The notes: a model not told the origin generated them from the sequence alone. Positions 1 to 8,499 are shown, counted from the stretch's first letter. The stretch is 39,323 nt of DNA from JAKACA01 sp050010115 (GCA_050010115.1 JBEKLQ010000033.1:1-39323), one strand, 5' to 3'. Made by a program: numbers and translations.

Positions 1-120
1 CTGCATCCGTACCCTGAGCTGCGCTTTGTCGCTACTACCCGAGGTGGGAGCCGAGTGCGGTAGTTCCGCACGCTCGGATCTGTGCGGGGGGCCGCCCGCA
101 AGGGCGGTCCCTACCGCAAT
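1..120 (+). mobile_element. 3' end of a group II intron (domains V and VI)
   Basis: Bases 48-80 fold as a group II intron domain V: a lower helix from GAGCCGAG (48-55) against CTCGGATC (73-80), a two-base CG bulge (71-72), an upper helix TGCGG/CCGCA and a small loop. The catalytic AGC triad is at 49-51. Bases 83-118 fold as domain VI: a long stem capped by a GCAA tetraloop (98-101), a bulged TA at 112-113 and a closing stem CCGCA (114-118). A113 is the expected branch-point adenosine; seven bases later the intron would end with AT (119-120), fitting the usual AY 3' end. The reverse transcriptase/maturase would lie upstream, outside the window. One non-ideal feature is A78 opposite G50, where a G-U pair is usual. 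Confidence 0.82.
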
Positions 121-212
121 CGACTACTGGGACAACCTCGTCCGGCGGCAGATCAGGACGTTGCGTGTACTGACTGTCACCCTGCGGAAGGTGCTGCAGC
201 ATTGTAGGAGTG

Positions 213-549
213 ATGGGTCCCGCTGACGAGGAGGTTTACCTCAAGCACGCCGAGGAGCTCACTCGCTTTGCCGCGGGCCTCGTGGGTTCAGCCGCCGCTT
301 CAGACGTCGTCCAGGAAGCAGTCCTCGACGCCAAGAGAGCTCTCGAGCACCGAGAATCTGCACCCGGAGATACGCGCCGTCATCGACGGACTGAGCGTGA
401 GACAGCGGGCCGTCATCCTCCTCACCTACTGGTCCGACCTCGATCCCTCGTCCATCGCCGGCCTCCTGCACATCAGCGAGGGATCGGTCCGTCGCCACCT
501 GGCTCGTGCCAGGGCTCATCTCAAGGAGCGTGTCGACAGTGACATCTGA
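213..549 (+). pseudogene. ECF sigma factor with internal deletion and frame change
   Basis: The first frame, from ATG 213, encodes the start of sigma region 2 (EEVYLKHAEELTRFAAGLVG, then a DVVQEAVL segment). Near 325-345 homology moves to another frame, which reads straight into region 4: LSVRQRAVILLTYW, then a helix-turn-helix around ISEGSVRRHLARARAHL, ending at the TGA at 547-549. The rest of region 2, which binds the -10 element, and the linker are missing. By comparison with ordinary ECF sigma factors of about 160-180 residues, roughly 200 bp have been lost, and the two halves are out of frame. AGGAG lies at 206-210. The stop overlaps the start of the next gene, as in a sigma/anti-sigma pair. 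A functional sigma factor is unlikely. Confidence 0.75.
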
Positions 550-1582
550 GGAACGACTCGACTCGTGGATCCGGTCCCGCGTCGTTGCGTTGGTTGAGAC
601 TGCCCCGGTCCCACCCTCGCTCGACGAGTTGGCAGCCGGGTCACGTCGCAGGATAGCGAAGCAGCTCGGGATGGGTGTCTCGGCGCGTCGGTGGATGATC
701 CTCGCGACTCTCGCGCTCGCGAGCGTCCTTGTTGTCGCTGCCGTCGCCGTCGTCCATTCCAGTCACCAAGCGTCCACCTCCGGTCGCCACCTGAAGACGC
801 CGAGCCACCGGCCGCCGAGCACGCTCGTTGCTTTCGCCGAGATGAACGCATCCGCGGACGGGGACGCGTTCCCGGCTGCGCCGGTGATGTGGGTCAGCTC
901 GTCCTTCGGCGTCGTTAGCAAACAGACGGACCTCTTGGTCGGCTTGCAGTCGGTCAGGCAGTCACGCACGGCATACGTCTTGCGGCTCAGCGGGCGCTTC
1001 GATCTCGGGTCGGGATACTCCAGCGTCTTGTGGATGGCGTGGATCCCCGGGGATGGCTTCACGTCCGCGTTCCCCAGCAACGACCCGAACGAGTTCGCTT
1101 TGTCGCGGCTAGGAACCGTCCGCAGCTTCCGGCTGACGCCTCCTGCTCACTTGCAGCGCGTGATCGAGATCACATCCATGTTCCCAGCGGTCTACGACGA
1201 GTTGAAGGCCGTGCTCGTCGGGACGTGGGATCCCAGCATGCCGAGCATCCGGGCCGCCGACCTCGCTCCGCTCGGTCCGCCTGCCTTCACGAACGCACAC
1301 CCGACGTCAAAGCTCGTCGGCCTCGCCGAAGTACCTGCGACTCACACCTGGCACGCCTACGTCCAGTTCGCAGCGTCGTTACTCGCTTCGCCGCTGCAGC
1401 AGAACCGCTTCCAGGACGGCAACAACGACGTGATCTTTCATTGGGGCAAGGGTGGGCCCTCGTCAGCCCAGTACGTGGTCGGCGGCAATGGGTGGTGCAC
1501 GGAGCTCTCCTCGCTGCCGACGTCGGTCCTGCTCGCCTGGAAGCTGCCGATCGCCGATCCGAGCTGCCCCTCGCGCTCGTAG
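539..1582 (+). CDS. Single-pass membrane protein downstream of ECF sigma gene (anti-sigma-like position)
   Basis: The predicted protein is 347 aa. An N-terminal cytoplasmic part of about 50 residues contains PPSLDELAAGSRRRI, followed by one strongly hydrophobic segment (residues about 52-72) and a large extracytoplasmic domain. This layout, and an overlap of 11 bases with the stop of the sigma gene, match the membrane proteins that accompany ECF sigma factors in actinobacteria. I do not see a ZAS zinc motif (HxxxCxxC), so calling it an anti-sigma factor rests on position only. GTG 539 is chosen because AAGGAG (523-528) sits 10 bases upstream; GTG 530 and 506 are in-frame alternatives. The extracytoplasmic domain is not recognised. 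With the sigma gene broken, this protein has probably lost its partner. Confidence 0.6.
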   Translation: MTSEERLDSWIRSRVVALVETAPVPPSLDELAAGSRRRIAKQLGMGVSARRWMILATLALASVLVVAAVAVVHSSHQASTSGRHLKTPSHRPPSTLVAFAEMNASADGDAFPAAPVMWVSSSFGVVSKQTDLLVGLQSVRQSRTAYVLRLSGRFDLGSGYSSVLWMAWIPGDGFTSAFPSNDPNEFALSRLGTVRSFRLTPPAHLQRVIEITSMFPAVYDELKAVLVGTWDPSMPSIRAADLAPLGPPAFTNAHPTSKLVGLAEVPATHTWHAYVQFAASLLASPLQQNRFQDGNNDVIFHWGKGGPSSAQYVVGGNGWCTELSSLPTSVLLAWKLPIADPSCPSRS

Positions 1583-1722
1583 GGGCGCGTGATCGGCGCC
1601 GCCCGGTAGCGGCACGGTAACCCTCGGACGTTCAGCTCCCGGTTATCCAGCTGGCTGTGACTGACGCCGATCGGTCGTACTTTTGGCGAAGTTGTAGTAC
1701 GCTTTAGCTGGAGGTAATACCG

Positions 1723-1956
1723 ATGATCACGACGGTGAACCCGAAAGGCCAAGTGACAATCCCCGAGCCGCTTCGCGCCCGCTACGGGTTTCCAGCCGGT
1801 GCCAAGGTGATCTGGCTCGAGCGCGACGGTGATCTCATCCCGAAGCCCCTTCTGTCGCTCGCTGAGCTGGCAGGGCGCTACCCATCCTCGGACGTCGCGT
1901 TGACTGAGGCGTTGCTGGCTGAAAGAGCTCTTGATCACGAGCGAGAGAGTAACTAA
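1723..1956 (+). CDS. vapB: AbrB/MazE-family antitoxin (VapB type)
   Basis: This is a 77-aa protein beginning MITTVNPKGQVTIPEPLRAR, the characteristic swapped-hairpin AbrB/SpoVT DNA-binding fold (residues about 3-45). The C-terminal tail (about 46-77) is acidic and helical, as expected for wrapping and inhibiting a toxin. GGAGGT (1710-1715) gives a strong ribosome binding site 7 bases before ATG 1723. It overlaps the PIN toxin gene by 26 bases, so the two form a type II toxin-antitoxin operon. Such antitoxins normally repress their own promoter; the short GTAGTAC palindrome at 1694-1700 is a possible operator. AbrB-type partners of PIN toxins are usually called VapB. Confidence 0.82.
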   Translation: MITTVNPKGQVTIPEPLRARYGFPAGAKVIWLERDGDLIPKPLLSLAELAGRYPSSDVALTEALLAERALDHERESN

Positions 1957-2377
1957 TCGAATCGTTCTTGACGCCTACGCTGTCCTCGCCTTTCTCGGGG
2001 GTGAGCGCGGCGCCGAGGAGGTTGCCGAGATACTGCGGATCGGTGAACCCTGGATGACCCTCGTCGCTCTCGGTGAGGTGACCTACATCATCGAACGCAG
2101 CCACGGCGTTGGGGCGGCGGACGAGGTTTGGGCGAATCTTCTGGCGGAGGAGCGCCCCGGGGGCATTGCGGTGAATTGGCTCCCGATCGAGACGAGTTTG
2201 GTGCGTTGTGCCGCCTCGATCAAAGCGCGAGGCGGTTTGAGCTACGCAGACGCGTTTACTGCCGCTGCGGCATCGGTTCTCGAGTGTCCGGTCCTTACCG
2301 GCGACCCGGAGTTTCGCGTCGCCGAAGAGCTTGGTGTCGAGGTTCGCTGGCTCGGGGGCGGCGGGGGCGGCCGTTAG
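1931..2377 (+). CDS. vapC: PIN-domain ribonuclease toxin (VapC type)
   Basis: A 148-aa PIN-domain protein. The four acidic metal-ligand positions of the family are visible: D14 (IVLDAYAVLAFL), E49 (ALGEVTYI), D107 (SYADAFTAA) and D125 (LTGDPEF). VapC toxins are Mg-dependent endoribonucleases that cut tRNA or rRNA. The start is uncertain: TTG 1931 is the only in-frame start codon near the expected N-terminus, and the natural start of related proteins would fall where this gene has GTA (1949). That may mean the start codon is damaged or unusual. The tail ends in a run of glycines. It is coupled to the upstream antitoxin by overlap. Confidence 0.8.
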   Translation: MITSERVTNRIVLDAYAVLAFLGGERGAEEVAEILRIGEPWMTLVALGEVTYIIERSHGVGAADEVWANLLAEERPGGIAVNWLPIETSLVRCAASIKARGGLSYADAFTAAAASVLECPVLTGDPEFRVAEELGVEVRWLGGGGGGR

Positions 2378-2916
2378 AGGGCACTACGTACGCAACCGGT
2401 CTCGCCGATCCCAGCATCCGTAAACAAGGTGGAACCAGATCCCTGCTCGAGAGGGAGCCGCCGAGCACAACCGATGTCGCCTCTGGAGATCGGCATCGAC
2501 CTCGACGGTGAGCGTGAACTGATAACAGCGAGCTTCACCCATCTCTCATCGTCGCTCGAGATCTCTGCCAGGTGCAGGGGAACGTCCTGCTCACCCCCAG
2601 TCGCAGATCCGCGAAGTCGGCCCTCCGACACCAGTCCTGAGCTGGGAGAATGGTCAACCCCCGCTGTCCATCTGATTGTCGATAAACGCTGACTCGCCGG
2701 CCCCTGCCCACGGGCGCGCGACCGCTGACAGGGAAACTTTGCACAGTTTCGAATAACCCTGACTCTGCGCACTTGGCGTCGCGTCTCCCGGACGCGACAT
2801 CCAGCGGCCGCCGGCGCAAGATCACGTGGGCAGGCCACCCGGAGACCCGCGCCTCCCGCCTGGATAGCGGTCCGAGACGCCTAGGCCTGGCCCAAGTCTT
2901 TGCTGTTGTCAACGCC
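2378..2916. other. Gene-poor stretch with repeat copy A
   Basis: No coding region is recognisable in these 540 bases. The one clear element is a copy of the dispersed repeat at 2598-2652. Confidence 0.5.
2598..2652 (+). repeat. Dispersed structured repeat, copy A
   Basis: First of four same-orientation copies. It starts CAGTCGCAGATCCGCGAAG and ends GAGCTGGGAGAATG. Three small hairpins can be drawn one after another: TCGC/GCGA around AGATCC, GTCGG/CCGAC around CCCT, and CCAG/CTGG around TCCTGAG. It lies about 220 bases after the first vapBC module. Family and mobility are unknown. Confidence 0.75.
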
Positions 2917-3345
2917 CTACTCCGTCGCGCGCCCGCACCCGGCGCAAACGGTGTGACGGTCATCGACGAAGGATCCGTATGCGTGCTCAGCACGTTCAGC
3001 ACAACGCGTTCCGGCGAGGAACTCTCCCGCGATCATCGGTGGTTGTGGAATGGCTGGCTTCCAGTTCGCTGAGCTCCAGCACCGCACCTCCTCGCCGCGA
3101 ACCGTCCAAACGAAATCGGGAAGGTCCGTCTCGTTGGCGAACGGCCTGAGCAGAAACCAGGGACGACCGTCCCAGACGCCGGTCTCCCGAAAGGTTCGAA
3201 GGGACTCCCGCCACCGTCGCCACCGCCAGTCCGTCTCGTCGTCGAAGGCGTGGATCCTGTCTCCGAATATCTCCTGCGCCTCAGTCTCATTCCCGCAGAG
3301 GAACCCGTCGATCCACGCTGCAGCCAACTTAGAGGCAGCAGTCAT
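2917..3345 (-). CDS. Hypothetical protein rich in Trp and Arg, with C-terminal CxxC
   Basis: A 142-aa protein that I do not recognise. Its composition looks genuinely coding: a tryptophan-rich central part (WRWRRWRESLRTFRETGVWD), WFLLRPF and FVWTVRGEEVRCW segments, and a C-terminal end with Cys residues (GTRCAERA, and HTVCAGCG close to the stop) that could be part of a metal-binding site. ATG 3345 is chosen as the first Met before the conserved-looking block; the longer reading frame upstream to 3462 looks random. No obvious ribosome binding site is present. It is alone on the minus strand between the first toxin-antitoxin module and a secreted-protein gene. It could be a truncated remnant. 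Confidence 0.5.
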   Translation of the reverse strand: MTAASKLAAAWIDGFLCGNETEAQEIFGDRIHAFDDETDWRWRRWRESLRTFRETGVWDGRPWFLLRPFANETDLPDFVWTVRGEEVRCWSSANWKPAIPQPPMIAGEFLAGTRCAERAEHAYGSFVDDRHTVCAGCGRATE

Positions 3346-3548
3346 GATCGTTCTTGGACACGTGGAGCCACTCGTGATCGGCAACGCCCCAGGCGGCAAT
3401 GCGCCTGTGAACCGCATGGGGGTTGTAGCCGAGCAGTCTTCGCCGACTACACTCACCGTCAACTCCGGTTCGGACTACGGCCTATGCCAAGTTGCCACGA
3501 CTCGGACTCAGCAGCCGTGGTACCTAGATAGTTGGGAGACATCGGCCA

Positions 3549-5053
3549 ATGCAACCAACGACACCGACCGAGGAAGTAGGGGTATCACTTCTCGCCAGGG
3601 GCTTGACGTTGCTTGCCATAACGCTGACCATCTTCTCGACATTCTCGGGACTGGTGACGCTGGGATTCTCAGCTCCCGCATCAGCAACCGGTGGTTCTGT
3701 CTTCTCCGGAAACCTCTACGACGCTGACGGAGTTCCGCTCACCGAGAACAACGACGAAGTGGAGGTCAGGCTCTACAACGCAACTGACGGGTCGTTCGAA
3801 GTACCTGTCAGTTCCACCGGCGAGGTGTATCTCGAGGGCGATGCCATCCCGGATATGCCGGAGGTGAGCACGGAGACTCTCAATTCGACCGGAGTGGACC
3901 TCACGGCCGGAAGCCTGACCGGGCTGGACATCGAGCTTCCCGCCCCCGTGACAATGACGGTCGCTGTCACCGACTCCTCCGACGACCCCGTGAGCGGCGC
4001 GACCATCGGTCTCAACGGGACCTGCGACGAGCTAGGCGCCGGAGCCTTCCCATCTGGAATGCCGGGAACCCCTGACGGGGGAAGCTTGACCTTGTACAAC
4101 GGCAACACCGGCCCTCTCGTGACCGACTCCTCGGGTAACGCGAGCACTCCCGTCCCGCCTTGTGACAGTTGGGCCAGTTCGGCCGGAAGTGAACCACTGG
4201 CGCTCACCGTGACGCCACCGAGCGGCAGCAACCTCTCATCGGCTGACCAGACCTACAGCGGCTCAATGGACACCGACACGACGATCCCGGTGACGCTGGC
4301 GCGGGTCAGGACGTCATTCTCGAGACGACGGGAGGGACAGAGGTTGTCGGAGACGCGACAAATAAGAGCGGGTTCTTCGCCGTTACCGCACCGCCGGGTG
4401 TGTACGACGTTGACTTGTCGGGATCCGTCGGTGACCCGACGACCTACAACGTCACGGTGCCAGGAGTCAATCTGGATACCGGGATGCAGGTCGCGCTGGA
4501 ACTCCCGACCGAATCCACCACCGTGAAAGTGACTGGTCCTACTGGCCAGGCCGTCGCCAACGCCACAGTCAGCGTGCCGTGCACGGCCACGTCGTTCACA
4601 TTTCTTGGCGGCACAGCGTCGGGCAGCGAGTGCGCGATGGAGACGACGAATGCATCGGGCCAGGCCGCAGTGACACTGCTCGGGAGAAGTCGAGTGACGG
4701 TCACCGTGGATCCGCCAACTGGCTCGGGCCTGCTTCCGAAGAAGATCAGCTTCGTGCCGAGCAATGGCCGGAACGTGACCGTCCAACTAGCGCTAGCCCC
4801 CGCGACCGTGACCTGGGCGACGCCTGCAGCCATCACCTACGGAACCGCCCTCGGCCCCACCCAGCTCGATGCGAAGGCCTCGGTTCCCGGCACCTGTTCC
4901 TACAGCCCAGCGGCGGGCACAGCCCAGGCTGCGAGGAGTCTGGGCGTACGCGCCTACCTTGGCGGCGGCGCGGGCGGTGGCTGCTCACTCCTAGGAGTAC
5001 GTGTTGCGGTACTCGGCCACCATCACAACGGCTGGCTCACGAACCTCCGCTGA
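3549..5053 (+). pseudogene. Secreted multi-domain Ig-like surface protein, frameshifted and 3'-truncated
   Basis: From ATG 3549 (GGGAG at 3535-3539) the gene encodes a hydrophobic signal peptide (residues about 18-41) ending SAPASA, then beta-rich modules of the carboxypeptidase-regulatory or Ig-like kind (NLYDADGVPLTENNDEVEVR; AVTDSSDDPVSGATI). At about 4302-4307 the frame is lost; a second frame continues with AGQDVILETTGGTEVVGD, TTVKVTGPTGQAVANATVSV and later YGTALGPTQLDAKASVPGT, the start of a common bacterial Ig-like repeat. Adding one base near LA|GQD would restore one continuous protein, so a single-base deletion is likely. The last repeat breaks off after YSPAAGT and the tail to 5053 is unrelated, suggesting a second truncation at about 4920. 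It was probably an exported adhesin-like or surface-matrix protein. Confidence 0.7.
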
Positions 5054-5551
5054 CTGGCAGGAACGTCTTGTCATCTCTCTGTTCTTGTCCATCGATTTGT
5101 CCATCAACTCCTGCCATATGGACAACTGAGGAGCTGACAGCCGGAAACCGACTCGAGCTGACGCCAGAGACAGCCCCGGTCCCTCTTTCAAGGTGGCACG
5201 ATTGATCTGCTCGAGCAGGCACAGGCTGGCTCAATCTGGACTACCTGATGGCGATTCGAATGTCTCATTCCAGCCCTCGTGACCCTCAACCTCGATCCAG
5301 AGGCGTTCGTCCGCCTCATCAGGAATCTGGCTCACGGCTACGCCCCTGCACCTTCACCCAAGCTCCCCGGACACCCGCGCAGATTCGGGAGCACCCGCGC
5401 GGTATCGAGGTGGTCCGCTCCTGGGCTGGCCCACTCACGAGCGTCACCGAAGGGAGGGTCGTCTACGCGCCGATCGTGCCGATCCGAAGTCGGTCAGGTC
5501 GAGGAACTGGGTCGCTTGGCCAAGCGGTCGAGGCGCTGCATTTTCATTCGG
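5054..5551. other. No recognisable gene
   Basis: About 500 bases in which no frame shows convincing homology. A perfect 14-base palindrome, CGCTTGGCCAAGCG, occurs at 5513-5526, about 25 bases beyond the stop of the next (minus-strand) toxin gene; it has no loop and no T tract. Confidence 0.4.
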
Positions 5552-5911
5552 TCAGCTCAACCAGTGGACCCAGTCCTGCTGCTCCGGCGGGGGCTCGGCG
5601 AGGAAGCCCTGGAGTGCCAAGACGAGGTCTTCGGGGTAGCTGCGCCGGGCACGGTGAAACCGACGCGGGGAGGTAAAGATGACGCCGCCATGACGCTCAC
5701 CGGTGCTGGCCCAGATTCGCACGATACGGTCGAAGTCCTTGACGTTCTCGGTCACTAGGACCCGATCATCGGGAGTGGCGGCCCGGAGGAGATCTTCGTC
5801 GGCCAACCTGGACAACCTCGCGTCCTCAGCCGCCGCTAGCACGTCGTAACCGTTTTGCCGCAGCTGCTCGGCCGCCCTCGGAGAGTGATGTACGTCGAGG
5901 AGCAGCTTCAT
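5552..5911 (-). CDS. DUF5615 PIN-like toxin
   Basis: A 119-aa protein of the Mut7-C/DUF5615 PIN-like family. It starts MKLLLDVHHSPRAAEQLRQN, with the first acidic ligand at D6, and contains the family block RVLVTENVKDFDRIV and a C-terminal RSYPEDLVLALQGFL. These proteins are predicted RNases and are almost always paired with a small DUF433-type antitoxin. Here the partner is immediately upstream, with a 4-base stop/start overlap (5908-5911), so translation is coupled. Length is normal for the family and no key residue appears lost. Confidence 0.82.
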   Translation of the reverse strand: MKLLLDVHHSPRAAEQLRQNGYDVLAAAEDARLSRLADEDLLRAATPDDRVLVTENVKDFDRIVRIWASTGERHGGVIFTSPRRFHRARRSYPEDLVLALQGFLAEPPPEQQDWVHWLS

Positions 5912-6333
5912 CCGGCAAGCAGCTGCTGGCGACGACGCCAGAGAGCTTCGGATTCCTCGGCGGCTGCAGCGTTGGCGGCGATCTCTCCGTTTATCTCTTC
6001 CGGGAAGGCCGCGTAGTAGTCAAGGGCAGCCGCGACCTCCTCGGGTGAGAGGCCGAATAGGTCGACGGCTCTACTGACGCGTTCGGGGACTGGGACGTCA
6101 CCGCCGACCATGCCGGCGACCACCTCCCAGATATCGGGGCCGCCGACCAGCCCAGCTCGTCTTCCAGTGGCCCCGTCACGAAAGACAACGAGCGGGTGCC
6201 GCCGCAACCTGAGTCCTTCTTCGATCAGCTCCTCGGCCAGTGCTGAGGACGAGAGCTTGCGAGCAGCAGCTTCGGTCTTGAGGCGCTGGAGGGCTTCTTG
6301 ACTCCGGAAGCGGATCGAAAGGGGATGTGGCAT
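5908..6333 (-). CDS. DUF433-type antitoxin with ribbon-helix-helix-like N-terminus
   Basis: This is a 141-aa protein. Residues about 1-45 (PHPLSIRFRSQEALQRLKTE, SALAEELIEEGLRLR) resemble a ribbon-helix-helix DNA-binding module. Residues about 46-115 carry the DUF433-like core HPLVVFRDGATGRRAGL, GPDIWEVVAGMVGG and LSPEEVAAALDYYAAFPEEI. Proteins of this kind neutralise DUF5615 toxins and repress their own operon. ATG 6333 is the first codon of the operon, and a perfect inverted repeat abuts it. It forms a two-gene type II toxin-antitoxin unit with the downstream toxin. Confidence 0.8.
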   Translation of the reverse strand: MPHPLSIRFRSQEALQRLKTEAAARKLSSSALAEELIEEGLRLRRHPLVVFRDGATGRRAGLVGGPDIWEVVAGMVGGDVPVPERVSRAVDLFGLSPEEVAAALDYYAAFPEEINGEIAANAAAAEESEALWRRRQQLLAG

Positions 6334-6348
6334 GACTACAGTGTAGTC
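6334..6348 (-). promoter_or_regulatory. Candidate autoregulatory operator of the DUF433/DUF5615 module
   Basis: GACTAC-AGT-GTAGTC is a perfect 6-base inverted repeat with a 3-base centre, immediately upstream of the antitoxin start codon. The position, and the DNA-binding N-terminus of the antitoxin, suggest an operator. No binding data are implied. Confidence 0.5.
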
Positions 6349-6412
6349 GCGAGCCAGCGGAGACGGCGATCCTCGGTGGCCGGGTTCTGCGCCATCGATC
6401 CCAGCTCACACC

Positions 6413-6467
6413 CAGTCGCAGATCCGAGAAGGTCGGTCCTCCGATACCAGTCCTGAGCCGGGAGAAA
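6413..6467 (+). repeat. Dispersed structured repeat, copy B
   Basis: Same orientation as copy A; it starts CAGTCGCAGATCCGAGAAGG and ends GAGCCGGGAGAAAA. It has one extra G in the GAAGGTCGG stretch and mismatches in the second and third hairpins. It lies 80 bases upstream of the DUF433/DUF5615 toxin-antitoxin operon start. Confidence 0.75.
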
Positions 6468-6625
6468 ATCAACAGATCGGAGCCATTGGGCCTGTGTCAC
6501 CAACTTGTGAGGAGAGCCTTTACCTGGGCGAGCTCTCGCCTTGAGCGATCGAGCTGGCATCGGCGTCGGGAATTACATGGTCGGACGCCTTGCTAGCCGG
6601 ATCGGTAGGGTGAAAGATCTTGCCG

Positions 6626-7636
6626 ATGTCTCCGGGTTTCCAGACGAAGGGATTGAGGTCGGTTCTCAGACGTCTGGGCTTTGCCGCTGTCGGCGCGACA
6701 GCACTGAGTGTCAGCCTCGGCTTCTCGACATCTGCCCAGGCCACCTCCCCCGCCTGGACCCAGCTCACGCCGACGACGAGCCCACCGGCCCGCTACGTGG
6801 GCGATCAGATGGCCTACGACGCGGCGACGAGGAACGTGGTTCTCTTCGGGGGCTACGGAGGTGGCTTCCTTGGAGACACCTGGACGTGGAACGGCACCAA
6901 CTGGACGCACCTCTCCCCGAAGACGAGCCCGGCGCAGAGGGACAACGCTTCCATGGCCTACGACCCGGCCAGCAAGAAGATCCTGCTCTTCGGAGGGAAT
7001 AGCAACGGTAGTCCCATCACCGACACCTGGACGTGGAACGGGACGACGTGGACCAAGCTGTCGCCGAAGAAGAGCCCGTCGCCGCGCTTTGCCGCCTCGA
7101 TAGCCTACGACCCGGCCAGCAAGAAGGTCCTGCTCTTCGGAGGCGATGACAACGGTCATTTCGTCTCCGACACCTGGACGTGGAACGGGACGACGTGGAC
7201 CAACCTGTCGCCGAAGAAGAGCCCGTCCGCGAGGGCCTGGGCTTCGATGAGCTACGACTCCGCCACTGGTCAAATGGTCCTCTTCGGTGGCTACGGCGGT
7301 GGCTATCTCTCCGACACCTGGACGTGGAACGGGACGACGTGGACCAAGCTGTCGCCGAAGAAGAGCCCGTCTTCACGCTCCGCGGCCTCCATGACGTACG
7401 ACCCGACCACAGCGACTCTGCTCCTCTTCGGGGGGGACAACCACACGACTTCCACCGAGTTCGGAGACACCTGGACGTGGAACGGGACGACGTGGACCGA
7501 GCTGTCGCCGTCGAAGAGCCCTTCACCCAGAGACGGTGCCGGATTGGCCTATGACCAGCGGACCGGCAACGTCGTGCTGTTTGGTGGAGAGCAAACTCCG
7601 ACCAGCGATTTGGCCGACACATGGAAGTGGGGTTAG
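6626..7636 (+). CDS. Secreted six-bladed Kelch-repeat protein
   Basis: A 336-aa exported protein. An N-terminal signal peptide (LRRLGFAAVGATALSVSLGF, cleavage probably after STSAQA) is followed by six Kelch repeats of about 50 residues. Each carries a YD..t..vvLFGG strand, a DTWTWNGTTWT strand and an LSPKKSPSPR turn; the LFGG motif appears six times and DTWxWN closes each blade, so the chain should fold as one six-bladed beta-propeller. The family usually binds partners or carbohydrate; a galactose-oxidase-like catalytic domain is not present. The DNA of the DTWTWNGTTWT-KLSPKKSPS segments is nearly identical between blades, a sign of recent duplication or gene conversion. ATG 6626 is chosen; TTG 6620 is an alternative. 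It is monocistronic. Confidence 0.82.
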   Translation: MSPGFQTKGLRSVLRRLGFAAVGATALSVSLGFSTSAQATSPAWTQLTPTTSPPARYVGDQMAYDAATRNVVLFGGYGGGFLGDTWTWNGTNWTHLSPKTSPAQRDNASMAYDPASKKILLFGGNSNGSPITDTWTWNGTTWTKLSPKKSPSPRFAASIAYDPASKKVLLFGGDDNGHFVSDTWTWNGTTWTNLSPKKSPSARAWASMSYDSATGQMVLFGGYGGGYLSDTWTWNGTTWTKLSPKKSPSSRSAASMTYDPTTATLLLFGGDNHTTSTEFGDTWTWNGTTWTELSPSKSPSPRDGAGLAYDQRTGNVVLFGGEQTPTSDLADTWKWG

Positions 7637-8154
7637 CGAGGGGCAACCCCGCATGCGACGCTGCTCAAGCTGGCCGTGCGCAGCTCATCGCCGAGGTCGG
7701 CGGCGACACCCTGCGATCTGTTGTGATCAATGCGAGATGGGTCGGTCGGGGATACTCGCGCTGTGATCGGGGCAGTGGTCTTCGACCTCGACGGGGCGCG
7801 GACCGCAAGATGCTCCGGATCGCTTCCTTCCCCGGACCGGCACTTCGAGGCGACGCCGTTTCGGGCGCTCGTTCTGGGCGACCTCTCGAGATGCACACCT
7901 GCCGACTCGGTGTGCTGTCTGCATACCGACCTGGCCTTGCCCCTTGGTGACAGAGTGACCAGTTCTGGGCCTTGTCGGTTGCTGGGCGCTAATGGGTGAG
8001 CTTGTCGGGGTCGGTAAGGCTTGTTCGTCGGGCAACGTCAGCCCGCGGGCGCTTCCGCGCGACGGAAAGGGCCATTGGACGCTCGATCCCGCCTGCATCG
8101 TTCGCCAGTAACCTTGCCCTTCTCCCACCCTCGTCTCGAAAGGTATCGCCTCCC
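7637..8154. other. Decayed stretch with a HAD-family remnant
   Basis: No intact gene. The only recognisable coding trace is the HAD-like N-terminus at 7763-7801, listed separately. Confidence 0.4.
7763..7801 (+). pseudogene. N-terminal remnant of a HAD-family hydrolase
   Basis: Starting at GTG 7763 the sequence reads VIGAVVFDLDGARTAR. The hhhhDxDG block is the catalytic motif I of haloacid-dehalogenase-type phosphatases, always at the N-terminus. After about 12 residues homology disappears, so only the first 40 bases of the gene remain. The frame continues open to 7999 but shows nothing else of the family. The call rests on one short motif and may be fortuitous. Confidence 0.4.
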
Positions 8155-8482
8155 ATGCGCGCAGTCGCCATCGAAGCCTTCGGGACCCCGGTCCGCGTTC
8201 TCGAGCTGCCCACACCAGACCCCGCACCCGGCGAAGTCCTCGTGAAGATCCACAGCGCCTCGGTCAACGGCTTCGATCTGGCGGTCGCAGCCGGAATGCT
8301 CGAAGGTGCCATGGAGCACCGCTTCCCGGTCGTGCTCGGCAAGGACTTCGCCGGCACCGTCGAGGCCGCCGGCGAGGGTGGCCGCCGCTGGCCGGCCGCC
8401 CTCCGCACCGCCCGAGGGCCTAGCTCTGGACGAGGAGATGCTTGCGGACGAACAGCAGCGCGACAAGAAGGGGACTCGCTAG
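8155..8482 (+). pseudogene. Truncated quinone-oxidoreductase/alcohol dehydrogenase fused to a foreign 3' end
   Basis: From ATG 8155 (weak AAAGG site upstream) the protein reads MRAVAIEAFGTPVRVLELPT, VLVKIHSASVNGFDLAVAAG and PVVLGKDFAGTVEAAGEG. This is the GroES-like N-terminal domain of the zinc-independent MDR/quinone-oxidoreductase family. Homology stops at about residue 75 (near 8380), before the NADPH-binding domain. In another frame the next bases read like a normal C-terminus (LALDEEMLADEQQRDKKGTR, stop at 8480-8482), which I cannot assign. The structure suggests a deletion that joined the 5' end of one gene to the 3' end of another. Repeat copy C follows within 20 bases. Confidence 0.6.
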
Positions 8483-8499
8483 AAGGGCACGGTCAAGGC

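Noticed and set aside
213..549. Programmed frameshift in the first sigma gene
   Set aside because: Besides the frame change, about 200 bp of conserved sequence is missing, so a frameshift alone would not make a full sigma factor.
5505..5545. tRNA-like D-arm resemblance (GGCCAAGCGGTCGAGGCGC)
   Set aside because: No matching acceptor stem, anticodon arm or T-arm could be placed; the signal is mainly the palindrome at 5513-5526.
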